Notes: generated by a model from the sequence alone, not told the origin. Positions 35,061 through 43,657 are shown, counted from the first letter of the stretch. The stretch: DNA of 64,000 bases from CALDTK01 sp965213735 (GCA_965213735.1 CBDCAB010000006.1:248001-312000); one strand, 5' to 3'. Numbers and translations: made by a program.

Positions 35061-36409
35061 ACGAGATAAACCTGCATAAGCTTAAATCTCTTTGTTCAAA
35101 AATTGGGAGTGGAGCAACTCCACGTGGGGGTAGCTCAGTATATATGGATTCGGGTAGAGTCAGACTAATCAGAAGTCAAAATGTTCGCGAAAATGAGTTT
35201 GACTATCAAGGAATTGTTTACATCAGTGAAGAGGCTGCCGACCAGCTATCCAATGTTGAGGTTGAGAAGGAAGACATTCTCCTCAATATCACCGGTGACT
35301 CTGTTGCAAGAGTTTGCGTCGTGGATCCCAATGTTCTCCCCGCACGAGTAAATCAACACGTTGCCATAGTCAGAGCCAAACGCTCTAACCTATTGCCGCT
35401 ATATCTAAATTATACTCTCAACACCCGACAGTTTCAGCACCAATTACTTGGGTTAGCGGCGGCTGGTGCCACGAGGAAGGCCCTCACTAAGTCAATGATT
35501 GAAGACTTAGTTATGAAGCTTCCGGATTTAGATCATCAAAGGTTTGTAGTACATCAACTCAAAATCCTCGACGACAAAATCGCCCTCAACCGTCGCACCA
35601 ACGAAACCTTGGAGGCGATGGCACAGGCGCTGTTTAAGAGTTGGTTTGTCAATTTCGATCCAGTAATTGACAATGCCTTGGATGCGGGTCGAGAGTTGCC
35701 AGATGCCTTGGCTAAGCGGGTGGAGGTACGTAAGGCTGTGCGGGCGAGTGGGAAGTATACGCCTTTGGGGGCTGAGGTGAGGGCGTTGTTTCCGGATGGT
35801 TTTGTTTGGAGTGAGGAGTTGGGGAAGTGGGTGCCTGAGGGGTGGGGGGTGAAGAGGTTGAGTGATTTCGGCAGAATCGTAACAGGGAACACGCCATCTA
35901 AAAATCATCCAGAGCACTGGGGTGACGAGGTGGAGTTTCTAACTCCTACTGATATGAAAGGTAATACAGTATATGCTCCTGGAACGAGCCGTCAGCTCTC
36001 ATCTGACGGTGCTAATAAGCAAAGAAAGCGTCTGTTGCCACCTGAATCCATTGCCGTATCTTGCATTGGATCAGATATGGGGAAAGTCTGTTTAATCTCA
36101 AAACTTACCGTAACAAATCAACAGATAAACTCAATTATTTCAAAGCACCCGGAATACGTAGCTTTCATCTACTGCTATATCTGTCAAGAGTATGAACAGT
36201 TAAGAACATTAGGATTTGGGGGATCCACAATGCCAATACTAAACAAAACAGACTTCTCCAAACTAATAAGTATATCCCCAAGCAACGACTTGGCAGTAGC
36301 ATTTGATGAATTGGTGGGGTCATCTTTCAAGCTATTAAAGTTTAATAGCTTGGAATCGTCTACCCTTTCTTCACTGCGGGATGTGTTGTTGAGGAAGTTG
36401 ATTGGGTGA
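35057..36409 (+). CDS. hsdS: Type I restriction-modification specificity subunit
   Basis: A 450-residue DNA-recognition subunit with two target-recognition domains. TRD1 covers about 1-160 (LCSKIGSGATPRGG, DILLNITGDSVARV), and a conserved central spacer about 160-275 (LKILDDKIALNRRTNETLEAM, ALFKSWFVNFDPV). TRD2 covers about 275-435 (IVTGNTPSKNHPEHW, IAVSCIGSDMGKVCLI), with a second helical dimerisation part at the end. The two TRDs are AT-rich and the spacer GC-rich, typical of TRD exchange. It overlaps hsdM by 4 bp and is convergent with the cyclase gene, 4 bp away. No second hsdS or invertible repeat is seen, so phase variation by inversion is unlikely. Confidence 0.95.
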   Translation: MNEINLHKLKSLCSKIGSGATPRGGSSVYMDSGRVRLIRSQNVRENEFDYQGIVYISEEAADQLSNVEVEKEDILLNITGDSVARVCVVDPNVLPARVNQHVAIVRAKRSNLLPLYLNYTLNTRQFQHQLLGLAAAGATRKALTKSMIEDLVMKLPDLDHQRFVVHQLKILDDKIALNRRTNETLEAMAQALFKSWFVNFDPVIDNALDAGRELPDALAKRVEVRKAVRASGKYTPLGAEVRALFPDGFVWSEELGKWVPEGWGVKRLSDFGRIVTGNTPSKNHPEHWGDEVEFLTPTDMKGNTVYAPGTSRQLSSDGANKQRKRLLPPESIAVSCIGSDMGKVCLISKLTVTNQQINSIISKHPEYVAFIYCYICQEYEQLRTLGFGGSTMPILNKTDFSKLISISPSNDLAVAFDELVGSSFKLLKFNSLESSTLSSLRDVLLRKLIG

Positions 36410-36413
36410 CAGC

Positions 36414-37142
36414 TTAACATCCGTTGTCGTTAAGATCACTATTCATATCACTATCAACGATGGTGCCATGGTAGCATTCTCGTGCATAGTTGTATTGAAA
36501 CAGATTCTTATCTTTATCTAAGTCTAAGTTATTATAGAATGCCGAACTGGCCATCATTTGCCAATCTGTACTACTTTTGTGACCGTAGCTACACAGTTTA
36601 GATCCTTGATTGACGACATCACCCATCCAAACTACCTCATTGATTCCGCTCCCGCTGTACCCAGCTTGGACCATGAGTAATCTACCCCAATCCATGCCGA
36701 GCCCGACTGAAATTGGGTCTATGCCCTTTTTATGCAGTTTGCAGTTTAGATAGTTGACCATTGAGGCGAGCTGAGCTGCGGTTGATAATACCGCCCTCAC
36801 TTGAGATTTGTACTGAGCGTTGGCCACTCCCCATACTGCGTCGCCATGAATGTTAATCTCTGCAAAGTCTGCATTTGCGTTGATAATTGCCACGGCTTCT
36901 GAAATATAGGCTCTGTATATTCGAGCTAAAGTCTTCTTCTGATATTTTTGTGGAAGCGAACTACTGCCTCGAATATCCATAAATAGCGAGCAAGTTTTTT
37001 TTACATAAAACCCATTGGAGTATGTCAGTTTATCTCTAGAAGGTATCTCATCGACCTCTTCATACGAAAACGACCCATTAGTGTACCCATCTATTCGATC
37101 TTTTGACTTTTCATAGTCGTAATTCTTGTGGTTTGTCTTCAT
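36414..37142 (-). CDS. Class III nucleotide cyclase-like protein of a Pycsar-like operon
   Basis: A 242-residue cytoplasmic protein with the fold and metal-binding pattern of a single adenylate/guanylate cyclase domain: D56 in LFMDIRGSSSL and D101 in INIHGDAVWGV, 45 residues apart, plus VWMGDVVNQGSKLCSYG with N178 in the region of the transition-state Asn. Small standalone cyclases beside a membrane effector are the hallmark of Pycsar anti-phage systems, which make cyclic CMP or UMP on infection. Here it overlaps the membrane-protein gene by 4 bp and the TIR gene precedes both. The base specificity cannot be read from the sequence. Confidence 0.82.
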   Translation of the reverse strand: MKTNHKNYDYEKSKDRIDGYTNGSFSYEEVDEIPSRDKLTYSNGFYVKKTCSLFMDIRGSSSLPQKYQKKTLARIYRAYISEAVAIINANADFAEINIHGDAVWGVANAQYKSQVRAVLSTAAQLASMVNYLNCKLHKKGIDPISVGLGMDWGRLLMVQAGYSGSGINEVVWMGDVVNQGSKLCSYGHKSSTDWQMMASSAFYNNLDLDKDKNLFQYNYARECYHGTIVDSDMNSDLNDNGC

Positions 37143-37660
37143 GAGAAAATTACACTGAGTGATGAAATGAGCGCTAGGGCTATAGAGGCAACCAAGCAGC
37201 GAAGAGAGTATGCTGAGAATTTAAATTTGCGCCATGCTATTGAACTTGTAACGAAGACTTGATCGCTGACTTGAATATTGTGAGCCTCCTGAGACTTCAG
37301 CATTTGCTGGGATTTCTTGAAGTAATCATTCGGATCTCTGCAGCCTTGCTTAATATGTCCAAAGTATAACAAAGACTGACCATTTGAGTTATTCAGAGAC
37401 GGATCTAGACCAACGAATGAAAACACGCCAGACGCAACAATACACGCTAACGAAAAGCACCCGATCCAGAAAGCAAAAGGGTAGTTTTCTAGTAAACGTC
37501 CAATTCCTTCGTGCTTTACACCCACAATACCAATGATTGTACCTGCTAGCGTCAATGTAAATATAAGCTTAGACTCGCTGTGCTGTATCCAACCAATGTT
37601 TTTCTGAAGCGCGTTCCAGTAAAATGTGGTACCACTAGTACCGTGATCATATGAGTCCAT
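37139..37660 (-). CDS. Pycsar-effector-like (PycTM) membrane protein
   Basis: A 173-residue protein with three hydrophobic helices at about 32-48, 61-83 and 152-172 and a soluble linker between the second and third. The N-terminal WIQHSESKLIFTLTLAGTII corresponds in position and pattern to the conserved start of the PycTM / DUF5706 effector family, whose members sit next to cyclases and are thought to damage the membrane when bound to the cyclic nucleotide. It is translationally coupled to the downstream cyclase (ATGA overlap). No catalytic residues are expected. The assignment rests on architecture and context, not on an alignment. Confidence 0.75.
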   Translation of the reverse strand: MDSYDHGTSGTTFYWNALQKNIGWIQHSESKLIFTLTLAGTIIGIVGVKHEGIGRLLENYPFAFWIGCFSLACIVASGVFSFVGLDPSLNNSNGQSLLYFGHIKQGCRDPNDYFKKSQQMLKSQEAHNIQVSDQVFVTSSIAWRKFKFSAYSLRCLVASIALALISSLSVIFS

Positions 37661-37680
37661 ATCAAGAATTTACTGCGAGT

Positions 37681-38388
37681 TTAGATTCTAGACAGGTGCT
37701 CCCAATTGGATAAACTAACCAATTCCTGAATCTTACGTGAAATACTTGTCATATTCTCTGTCGAGGTCTCTAGTCCGCTCCTTGAGCCAAGTAGCGGACT
37801 AACGACGCGAAGGTCTTCAAATGTGGTGTTGTGTAAGATCGGAATGAGCAGATCGCGAGCAAGTAGCGTTGACAATTCTTTATCAGCAATTCCCTCTGCT
37901 GTGATGCGTTTTAGAAAATTTGGCGTTACTAGAACCAGTCCGATCTTTGATTTTGCTAAACCTCTATCGATCTCTCTCATTAGTAGGCTACCTAATTGCA
38001 CATCTTTCTCGCTAAACCATACCGAGACACCAGACGTCTCAAGTGCATCATGAAGTTCCTTCGCCCCATCACGTCTATCGTCCCAAGCATGACATAGGAA
38101 AACATCGCGCAGGTCAGGCAGAATTGTCCGCGCTATTACTTGGTTTCGGACAGGAGTTAAAGTCCTTACTTGCGCCGGTGTATACCATACGGAAGAACTT
38201 CCGCTTGACCATGAGGGTTTCGTTCTTTGTGAACTCGATGACCTTTGAGGGGTATTTGTTTCATACGAAGGCCTAGATATTGGATTGTAGTTGTATCCAC
38301 TGTACCGTAGTCCTCCTCGACATGCTGGGCAGTTTTCTCGTCCGCTAGCAGTTCGGTGTCCATTAACAGGAGCAGTACATCGTGCCAT
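37681..38388 (-). CDS. TIR-domain protein with N-terminal putative zinc finger
   Basis: A 235-residue protein, first gene of the TIR-membrane-cyclase operon (20 bp before the PycTM-like gene). Residues 1-26 hold C4, H11, C20 and C23 (MARCTAPVNGHR, NCPACRGG), a likely small zinc finger. A Ser/Tyr-rich linker follows to about residue 90. The TIR domain spans about 94-185: DVFLCHAWDD, VSVWFSEKDVQLG, KIGLVLVTPNFLK and DKELSTLL, where E171 is the likely catalytic Glu for NAD+ cleavage. It lacks a cyclic-nucleotide-binding domain, unlike PycTIR effectors, so either it senses the signal through the finger or linker or it is a second, independent effector. Confidence 0.85.
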   Translation of the reverse strand: MARCTAPVNGHRTASGRENCPACRGGLRYSGYNYNPISRPSYETNTPQRSSSSQRTKPSWSSGSSSVWYTPAQVRTLTPVRNQVIARTILPDLRDVFLCHAWDDRRDGAKELHDALETSGVSVWFSEKDVQLGSLLMREIDRGLAKSKIGLVLVTPNFLKRITAEGIADKELSTLLARDLLIPILHNTTFEDLRVVSPLLGSRSGLETSTENMTSISRKIQELVSLSNWEHLSRI

Positions 38389-38392
38389 GCCG

Positions 38393-38425
38393 CAAATCTA
38401 CACCAAATAGGCTATATCAAACAAA
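38393..38425 (-). promoter_or_regulatory. Promoter of the TIR operon, probably leaderless
   Basis: On the minus strand TAGATTTG (38400 down to 38393) matches TAnnTTTG exactly, with TTTG boxes 21 and 17 bp upstream (38422-38425 and 38418-38421). The ATG begins 4 bp after the box, so transcription would start at or next to the start codon. Confidence 0.6.
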
Positions 38426-38729
38426 CCGTATCGATACCAATTATTTTGTATACAAAATGTGGTTTATCCACACTATTCGTTAATTATGTGTTGATGGCGA
38501 ATTAGAAAATTCGAGTATACATACCGCTGTAGCTCGTTGTGCTTCGTGTGACGCATATGGGCAGTTCCCTATAACTTACTGATTGTAAGTAGATTAGCTA
38601 ATACTGCTGCTTCGGGTTGTCTAGCCATATTTATTCATAGAGCTTGCGAATGGCAGAGTTCTACAATCTATCGCTAGCGTGATCCGGCACATTGTTGTAA
38701 TTTCCTCGACTATACCTCGACTCCTGCCT

Positions 38730-39407
38730 ATGCCATCTCTAGAGAAAATACTCACCACCCGCCGCGCCGACCTCCTCGCACCGTACAACAGCCTCCACTT
38801 CTCCCGCCGCCAACTCATCCTCCACAGCGTCGACAAATCTACTTTGCGGGCTTTTCGCCACAGAGATCGCGATGGCAAAATCCAAGATTACAAAATCAAC
38901 ACACCCAGTTCTCTGTTCAGGACATGGGCACAGGATTTCCTTGAAGGTTTGCAAAAGCACATAGCAGACGCAGAGGATTTTGATCAGCTACATAATATGG
39001 CGTTCTATTCCCTTCGAGCCCACTGGTCCAAGCACGAGGAAGGCTCTACACCACCCGACTACAAACTCTACAAGCTCATCGACCTCTTCTTCAAGTTTGT
39101 CCCACGTTGGATAGAACTTACGGCAGCGCAATCCAAGTGGGTCTACCAACGAAGCCACGCCCCCGTCGATAAGTTCTCGCTGCTGTGCTATAAGAGATAT
39201 TCCAACAACGAGCTACGCGTGCGTTCCAATTCCTCTATGCGCTTTGCTCAAGAAGTTGGATACCACACGATTCAGAATGCTTTTGCAGCACTAGCAAGTC
39301 CTCATCCGCTTATTCTGTTTGATCTGTTGGCCTGGGAGGAAGGGCATCCTGTTGTGGAAGGCGATGAGGAGCAGCCTTTTGAGTTGGTGAGGCATGGGAA
39401 GGGGTAA
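38730..39407 (+). CDS. Unassigned defence-island protein
   Basis: From ATG 38730 (preferred over GTG 38679) the protein has 225 residues, no signal peptide and no membrane helix. It is basic and aromatic-rich, with segments such as SRRQLILHSVDKSTLRAFRHR, HNMAFYSLRAHWSKHEEGS and LYKLIDLFFKFVPRWIEL. No known domain or catalytic motif was recognised. It is convergent with the 39526 gene and divergent from the TIR operon, and its place inside the split type I locus suggests a defence-related role by context only. Confidence 0.6.
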   Translation: MPSLEKILTTRRADLLAPYNSLHFSRRQLILHSVDKSTLRAFRHRDRDGKIQDYKINTPSSLFRTWAQDFLEGLQKHIADAEDFDQLHNMAFYSLRAHWSKHEEGSTPPDYKLYKLIDLFFKFVPRWIELTAAQSKWVYQRSHAPVDKFSLLCYKRYSNNELRVRSNSSMRFAQEVGYHTIQNAFAALASPHPLILFDLLAWEEGHPVVEGDEEQPFELVRHGKG

Positions 39408-39525
39408 TGGCTGTAATTATTCTCTTTGTTGATTGGTAACAGAATGTACAAAGGACGGAAATAGTTCTTCCTGAGCCATGTGCCTGCTCCAATTTGGCTT
39501 TGTTTTCAGTTCCTGGGTTTAAGAA

Positions 39526-40476
39526 TTAGTAATACGGGGATTTGTCAACTATGCGGAGCACTCTCGCGATTTCTTCTACATAATCGTCGCATGCGTTATA
39601 ACTGCGGAGCAGGTCATGGAAGTAGGGCGCTGCTCCATCGGGTTTACCGAGGCCGCTGTCCGATCCATCTTCAGGTGTCCAATCTTCCTGAAGTCGCTCT
39701 AGTTCTCTTCGCAGCTCAATAGAGCCCAGCCGTACGCTTTCTGCATCGCTAATACGAGATGCCGAACGTACTTGCATCACCCCCTGTGTCGTAGGGCGTC
39801 TTGATAGGGTCACCCAGATTCGTTCGAAAGCTCTTAGCAAGGGAGAGCGATTATGGTTTTCGTGCACCATGATAGCGTAAGCAATATCGCGCAACTCTGG
39901 CATCTCGATTTCCGATTCAACTATAGCACTGTAGCGATCTTCGAATTTTTCGTACGCGCGACGTACGTAATTTGTACGTCGTTGAATTCGAGAAGTAGTA
40001 GGTACCTCTATCCTGTTGATCAATTCGTAGCAGAACAGAATGATAAGAATCCACAGTTCTTCACTCAGAGATTCGATTGATGGTAGCATCAAGGTCTTTG
40101 ATACAACAAGCTTCGTGTGAGCGAAGTAGGCTACAACAAGCGAGGCCAACCAATAGAACAGCTGCTTTCGCCAATCGACCAGCCCTACTCGTCCAATCGC
40201 TAGGATTACTACAGCGCGAATTCCTATGTAAAAGGCCACAATTTGCCAGCTCCATTCCGTATATGTATCCAAGTCAGCTTCGAAGCATATAGCAGCAAAG
40301 AGCACTACCGCAAGTGTTGGACCTAGCACTTTGTAAACTAGGTCAAATGCAGGACGTTCGCTGCCACCCATATTCATGGACGCGCTGACGTATCCCAAGC
40401 TGAAAGAATGCTTTCCGATCCAATTGGACGCTAGGAAAAGGAGGAAGGCGTAAAGAAAGTGAACGAGGTAGAGCAT
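39526..40476 (-). CDS. Membrane protein with lysozyme/transglycosylase-like motifs
   Basis: A 316-residue protein. Four or five N-terminal hydrophobic segments (about 1-17, 48-64, 78-97, 103-118, 138-150) are followed by a soluble domain from about 160. In that domain IAYAIMVHENHNRSP followed about 25 residues later by TTQGVMQVRS resembles the catalytic-Glu and GxMQ motifs of SLT/goose-type lysozyme folds. That would suggest peptidoglycan cleavage, but the homology is inferred from two short motifs only and the side of the membrane is uncertain. It lies in the island next to the nuclease-like gene (36 bp), possibly in one transcript. Confidence 0.6.
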   Translation of the reverse strand: MLYLVHFLYAFLLFLASNWIGKHSFSLGYVSASMNMGGSERPAFDLVYKVLGPTLAVVLFAAICFEADLDTYTEWSWQIVAFYIGIRAVVILAIGRVGLVDWRKQLFYWLASLVVAYFAHTKLVVSKTLMLPSIESLSEELWILIILFCYELINRIEVPTTSRIQRRTNYVRRAYEKFEDRYSAIVESEIEMPELRDIAYAIMVHENHNRSPLLRAFERIWVTLSRRPTTQGVMQVRSASRISDAESVRLGSIELRRELERLQEDWTPEDGSDSGLGKPDGAAPYFHDLLRSYNACDDYVEEIARVLRIVDKSPYY

Positions 40477-40512
40477 ATTGAGCCAGTACTATTTTAACGC
40501 TCAATTTAATAG

Positions 40513-41712
40513 CTAGCGCCGCAACTCCACCATCGCCATTGCATACACACCTAGCCCCGTACGTATCCGCTCAACCACACTGTCAATCGTTAAGCCCGCT
40601 TTCAACTTAATATCGCGCTTCAATCCAACATCCACTGTAGCAACCGTCCTGTGGTTCGCGTCAACATATGCAGACCGATTGCATAGATGAAGATCAGCGA
40701 TTGACAACTTAATGAGCTGCTCTTGAATCTTTTGATAGATCCTTTGCCGCACTTCAGAACCTTTCTTACCCAATTGTATTGCCGCCAATTTGAAACTCAG
40801 CTTCCCATTTGAGTTGAGTTCGACGAATAGAGGCATGTATCCACTAGACTGTTCATACATGATGTAGTTGAACTGTAGTATTGGATCACCTGCACCTTCC
40901 GATTTGACACCAGGCAAGTAGGTCAAGTCTGGCGGCCAGCCGTTAGGTCGCTTCTCAAGCCTTTCAGCGAGTATGCCCAAGCGAAGCAAGGCCGGGTGTT
41001 TTGTGCTACGGCGATGTGTGTACCAAGTTACCGCTTCGACAGTTTCTCTAAGCCAAGCTTCCGGACTGGTCGCTAGTTTTCTAAACTCCTGTTCTGCCCC
41101 TAGTGCCTTCGAGTAACATTTGCATAGTAGCTCGTCAGTTTTGGCGAAAGCCGCTGTCCACCGATTTAAACCTATGTGCTTTGCTTCGGCATCCTCAAAA
41201 TCGAGAAGACCGTACTCCCCAACACCTAAGCTGACGAAGAGTACTTCCGGTGCTGATCCAGGCTCGAATATGCCTCTGTAAGGCTGCTTTTGAGTCTTGT
41301 TATCTGTAGCGAACTGCGCCCAACGATTGTGTCGGTGGGCGCGATGTCGATACAAAGTAGCTTGACGGTGCATAGTACCCATGGCGAACTCGCTTAGACC
41401 TTTGTACCAGTCATGCGAAAGGTTGATCGCGTCACGCTTGATCGCCATTTTCAAGCCTTCCCGGTCATCAACTTTCATCTCTAACAGCAAAAAGCAATGA
41501 TGACCGTCGAAGAGGCCGAGGTCAGCCTGTTTGAATTCGAACTGGATGCCAATGACGTCCGGCAGTTTAAGATCAGCATAGCCCAGCTCATCTAGGAGAG
41601 TGCGCAGGGGTTTGGTGTTACCTGCGTTGTGCAGATCGCACAGATAGGCCAGCATACCGGTATGCGTACGGCCTATGGCGTAGTTGCGGTAGAAGTAGTT
41701 GGGGGCAGGCAT
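40513..41712 (-). CDS. PD-(D/E)XK nuclease-like protein
   Basis: A 399-residue cytoplasmic protein with a candidate PD-(D/E)XK core near the N-terminus: acidic residues in KQADLGLFDGHHC followed by FLLLEMKVDD (E-x-K). This is the arrangement of many restriction-like and Cas4/RecB-like nucleases. The rest (YNYIMYEQ-like segments, basic C-terminus) is unassigned. The context between hsdS and hsdR makes a DNA-targeting defence role plausible. Exact 14-mer copy at 41138-41151. The membrane protein gene at 39526 follows 36 bp downstream. Confidence 0.6.
   Translation of the reverse strand: MPAPNYFYRNYAIGRTHTGMLAYLCDLHNAGNTKPLRTLLDELGYADLKLPDVIGIQFEFKQADLGLFDGHHCFLLLEMKVDDREGLKMAIKRDAINLSHDWYKGLSEFAMGTMHRQATLYRHRAHRHNRWAQFATDNKTQKQPYRGIFEPGSAPEVLFVSLGVGEYGLLDFEDAEAKHIGLNRWTAAFAKTDELLCKCYSKALGAEQEFRKLATSPEAWLRETVEAVTWYTHRRSTKHPALLRLGILAERLEKRPNGWPPDLTYLPGVKSEGAGDPILQFNYIMYEQSSGYMPLFVELNSNGKLSFKLAAIQLGKKGSEVRQRIYQKIQEQLIKLSIADLHLCNRSAYVDANHRTVATVDVGLKRDIKLKAGLTIDSVVERIRTGLGVYAMAMVELRR
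41138..41151 (+). repeat. 14-mer GTTTTGGCGAAAGC, exact copy 7
   Basis: Exact copy inside the nuclease-like gene of the defence island, read there as A-F-A-K-T. This one lies within an accessory region. Confidence 0.9.
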
Positions 41713-41861
41713 GTCGCTGATATATTCAAACTTTATTGAAGCTATGAGCTACTTACAGGTCATCACCGCTTCCGTAATAGCAGCAGGAAGCTGGCAGCAG
41801 CTAATGTATATTTACGCCAAATTATTGGAACACCTTCACCTTAGGACTCATAATCATTCAT

Positions 41862-43073
41862 TTGATACTACAATCTCATCGCCTTCGTCAAGTAGTTAGA
41901 TCCATTGACAGGCGTCTTCGTCAATTTTACGGCCGACATCCACTACTCGTATCGTTTGCTGTACCTCTCGTTCCTGTGGTGCTTACGCTCGTCGTTGCCA
42001 TTTTCGACCCGCCTACCTTCGCCGAAGGCTTTCGCCGTGGCATCGGATGGCCCGTGGACTTGGACGCCACATGGCGCGTAGCTTTTATTATCGTCATGGC
42101 AGCCCTGTTTATACTAACTCAGTACATGCGTCTCCGCGGTCAAGTTGACGAACGAGTAGAAGAACGTGACCAACAGGATAAACTAATCCGAGCACTCGCG
42201 GTGCTCCCGCGGGTCGAGTTTATGTTTGAGCTCTCTCCAGAGACTTACGATTCTATTGATGATCTACTCTGTGTTTATAATGATCGACTCTACGCGCGTG
42301 ACTTTGCTAACTGGTCCGCGGACCATGCAAGCGAGAAACTAAATATCGTCGCACGAGAGCTGCGTTCCGTACTATGGAGTCTCGCCTCGCTCGCCGAGAA
42401 TTATGGCATCACGCGATCATATGGGCAAACTGATCCGCGTTATGGTACCAGTTTGATGCTTTATGTGCAGAAAAACGACTTTACAACGCTTGACTCAGCT
42501 TACACCACCCCTGTAGGCGAGGATGGTGGAGGTTGCCTCCGCTTTGTAGAAGATGACTTTAGTCTTCAGCAGCTCCGAGGCTTACTCGTGCTCGACGATC
42601 AATTGCTGCTCACCGATTCTGATGATCCGAAAGCGAAGCCGAATGCTTCTACGCAGAGCAAATATCCACGCTTGTCACTCCCTGTCCGGGACGTAGCCAA
42701 CGAGTACCAACTGTTTGGGGGGCCGCAAGCAATAGATCGCGTGAGCGCAGAGTGGATTTTGGACGTTCGCAACCGCCTGAAAGGAAGGTCACCTTTTGGC
42801 GCGCACGTGCATCAGCAGCTTGAAATTTACTTCGCCGAGGGTGGAGATGGCGAGGCTATTCGAGGCTTACTTTCCATGGCTGTCGGCACTAAAGAAGACC
42901 CTCTGGCTGTAGTCAATTTCGATGCGGACATCGTCAATTTCCTGGGCGATCGCGATGATCACTACGCGGTTTTCGTTTCGCTGATTCGGCCTGCTCTGGT
43001 ACTTATGCGGCCCGCTGTTAAATACTACCGTGCACTGAAGGGCCATGTAGCGAACGCGCACGAGCAACCCTAG
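41862..43073 (+). CDS. Two-helix membrane protein with GAF-like sensor domain
   Basis: A 403-residue protein starting at TTG 41862. Two transmembrane helices (about 28-47 and 70-86) and a short coiled segment (RLRGQVDERVEERDQQDKLI) precede a large soluble region. Its C-terminal part (residues about 325-395, RGLLSMAVGTKEDPLAVVNFDAD) resembles the end of a GAF domain, where a nucleotide or small ligand may bind. A TATATTTA box at 41809-41816 could be its promoter. Divergent from the nuclease-like gene. A membrane-tethered ligand sensor inside a defence island is suggestive, but function is unknown. Confidence 0.55.
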   Translation: MILQSHRLRQVVRSIDRRLRQFYGRHPLLVSFAVPLVPVVLTLVVAIFDPPTFAEGFRRGIGWPVDLDATWRVAFIIVMAALFILTQYMRLRGQVDERVEERDQQDKLIRALAVLPRVEFMFELSPETYDSIDDLLCVYNDRLYARDFANWSADHASEKLNIVARELRSVLWSLASLAENYGITRSYGQTDPRYGTSLMLYVQKNDFTTLDSAYTTPVGEDGGGCLRFVEDDFSLQQLRGLLVLDDQLLLTDSDDPKAKPNASTQSKYPRLSLPVRDVANEYQLFGGPQAIDRVSAEWILDVRNRLKGRSPFGAHVHQQLEIYFAEGGDGEAIRGLLSMAVGTKEDPLAVVNFDADIVNFLGDRDDHYAVFVSLIRPALVLMRPAVKYYRALKGHVANAHEQP

Positions 43074-43195
43074 CTTCAAGGCACAGTTCTAGGTTGACCC
43101 TTGTGATACTCGATTGTGTGTAGAACTGAAATCTTAACCTAACCTGTTGTTACTTCCAGCCGTGCGCCGAACTAAGGTTAGTGAATCCAACGTTG

Positions 43196-43203
43196 TATAT
43201 TTG
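43196..43203 (+). promoter_or_regulatory. -7 promoter element TATATTTG before the 43247 gene
   Basis: Exact match to TAnnTTTG, 43 bp before the ATG of the small protein. The -33 element is weak. Confidence 0.5.
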
Positions 43204-43246
43204 CACGTCATTTGCAACAACCCCCCTTGAATCACAATCACTTAGC

Positions 43247-43414
43247 ATGAGCAAGCCATCAGACAACGACCGGTTGTCCACATTCGTGAAGCGTGTAGAT
43301 GCGCTGCGTGAATCTGGCTATCGCCGTACTTCCGCTGCTGATACGAAACCTAAGCAGGTCCCTGTTAGCAGCCCGGCTCGCACCGCTTCGAGGCAGCAGC
43401 CCCCAGCGCGGTAG
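43247..43414 (+). CDS. Small basic protein, unknown function
   Basis: ATG 43247 to TAG 43414 encodes 55 residues beginning MSKPSDNDRLSTFVKRVDAL, with a helical first half and a disordered, basic, Pro/Ser/Arg-rich second half. A promoter-like box upstream and an intrinsic terminator 57 bp downstream frame it as a single-gene transcription unit between the membrane-GAF gene and the IS66 insertion. No family recognised. Confidence 0.55.
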   Translation: MSKPSDNDRLSTFVKRVDALRESGYRRTSAADTKPKQVPVSSPARTASRQQPPAR

Positions 43415-43470
43415 GCTTTATTTACCACCCACTCGCGGACTGAACTTTTCGTTGCCCTCGAGTATCAAAC

Positions 43471-43501
43471 GCCCTTTCTAGCCTAGCTGGAGAGGGCTTT
43501 T
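43471..43501 (+). terminator. Intrinsic terminator after the 43247 small gene
   Basis: GCCCTTTC (43471-43478) pairs with GAGAGGGC (43490-43497), one G-T wobble, followed by TTTT. Confidence 0.7.
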
Positions 43502-43657
43502 CTGCTTTTGGTTGCTGTTCTCTGAACTCCCCCCGCATCAAACCCCCACCAGCTCCCTAAGCCTCTGCACATACTGCCGCTGCGCTTCTGGCGGAATGTA
43601 AGCGTCCAAGCAACCACGTCTCCTGAGTCTGTATATTCTAGCCCAAGCTTTGCGCCC

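Noticed and set aside
35057..36409. Invertible hsdS recognition segments (phase variation by inversion)
   Set aside because: No second hsdS gene, silent TRD cassette or inverted repeat was found nearby.
40164..40174. Further 14-mer copy
   Set aside because: Only 11 of 14 bases match; within chance for a common core.
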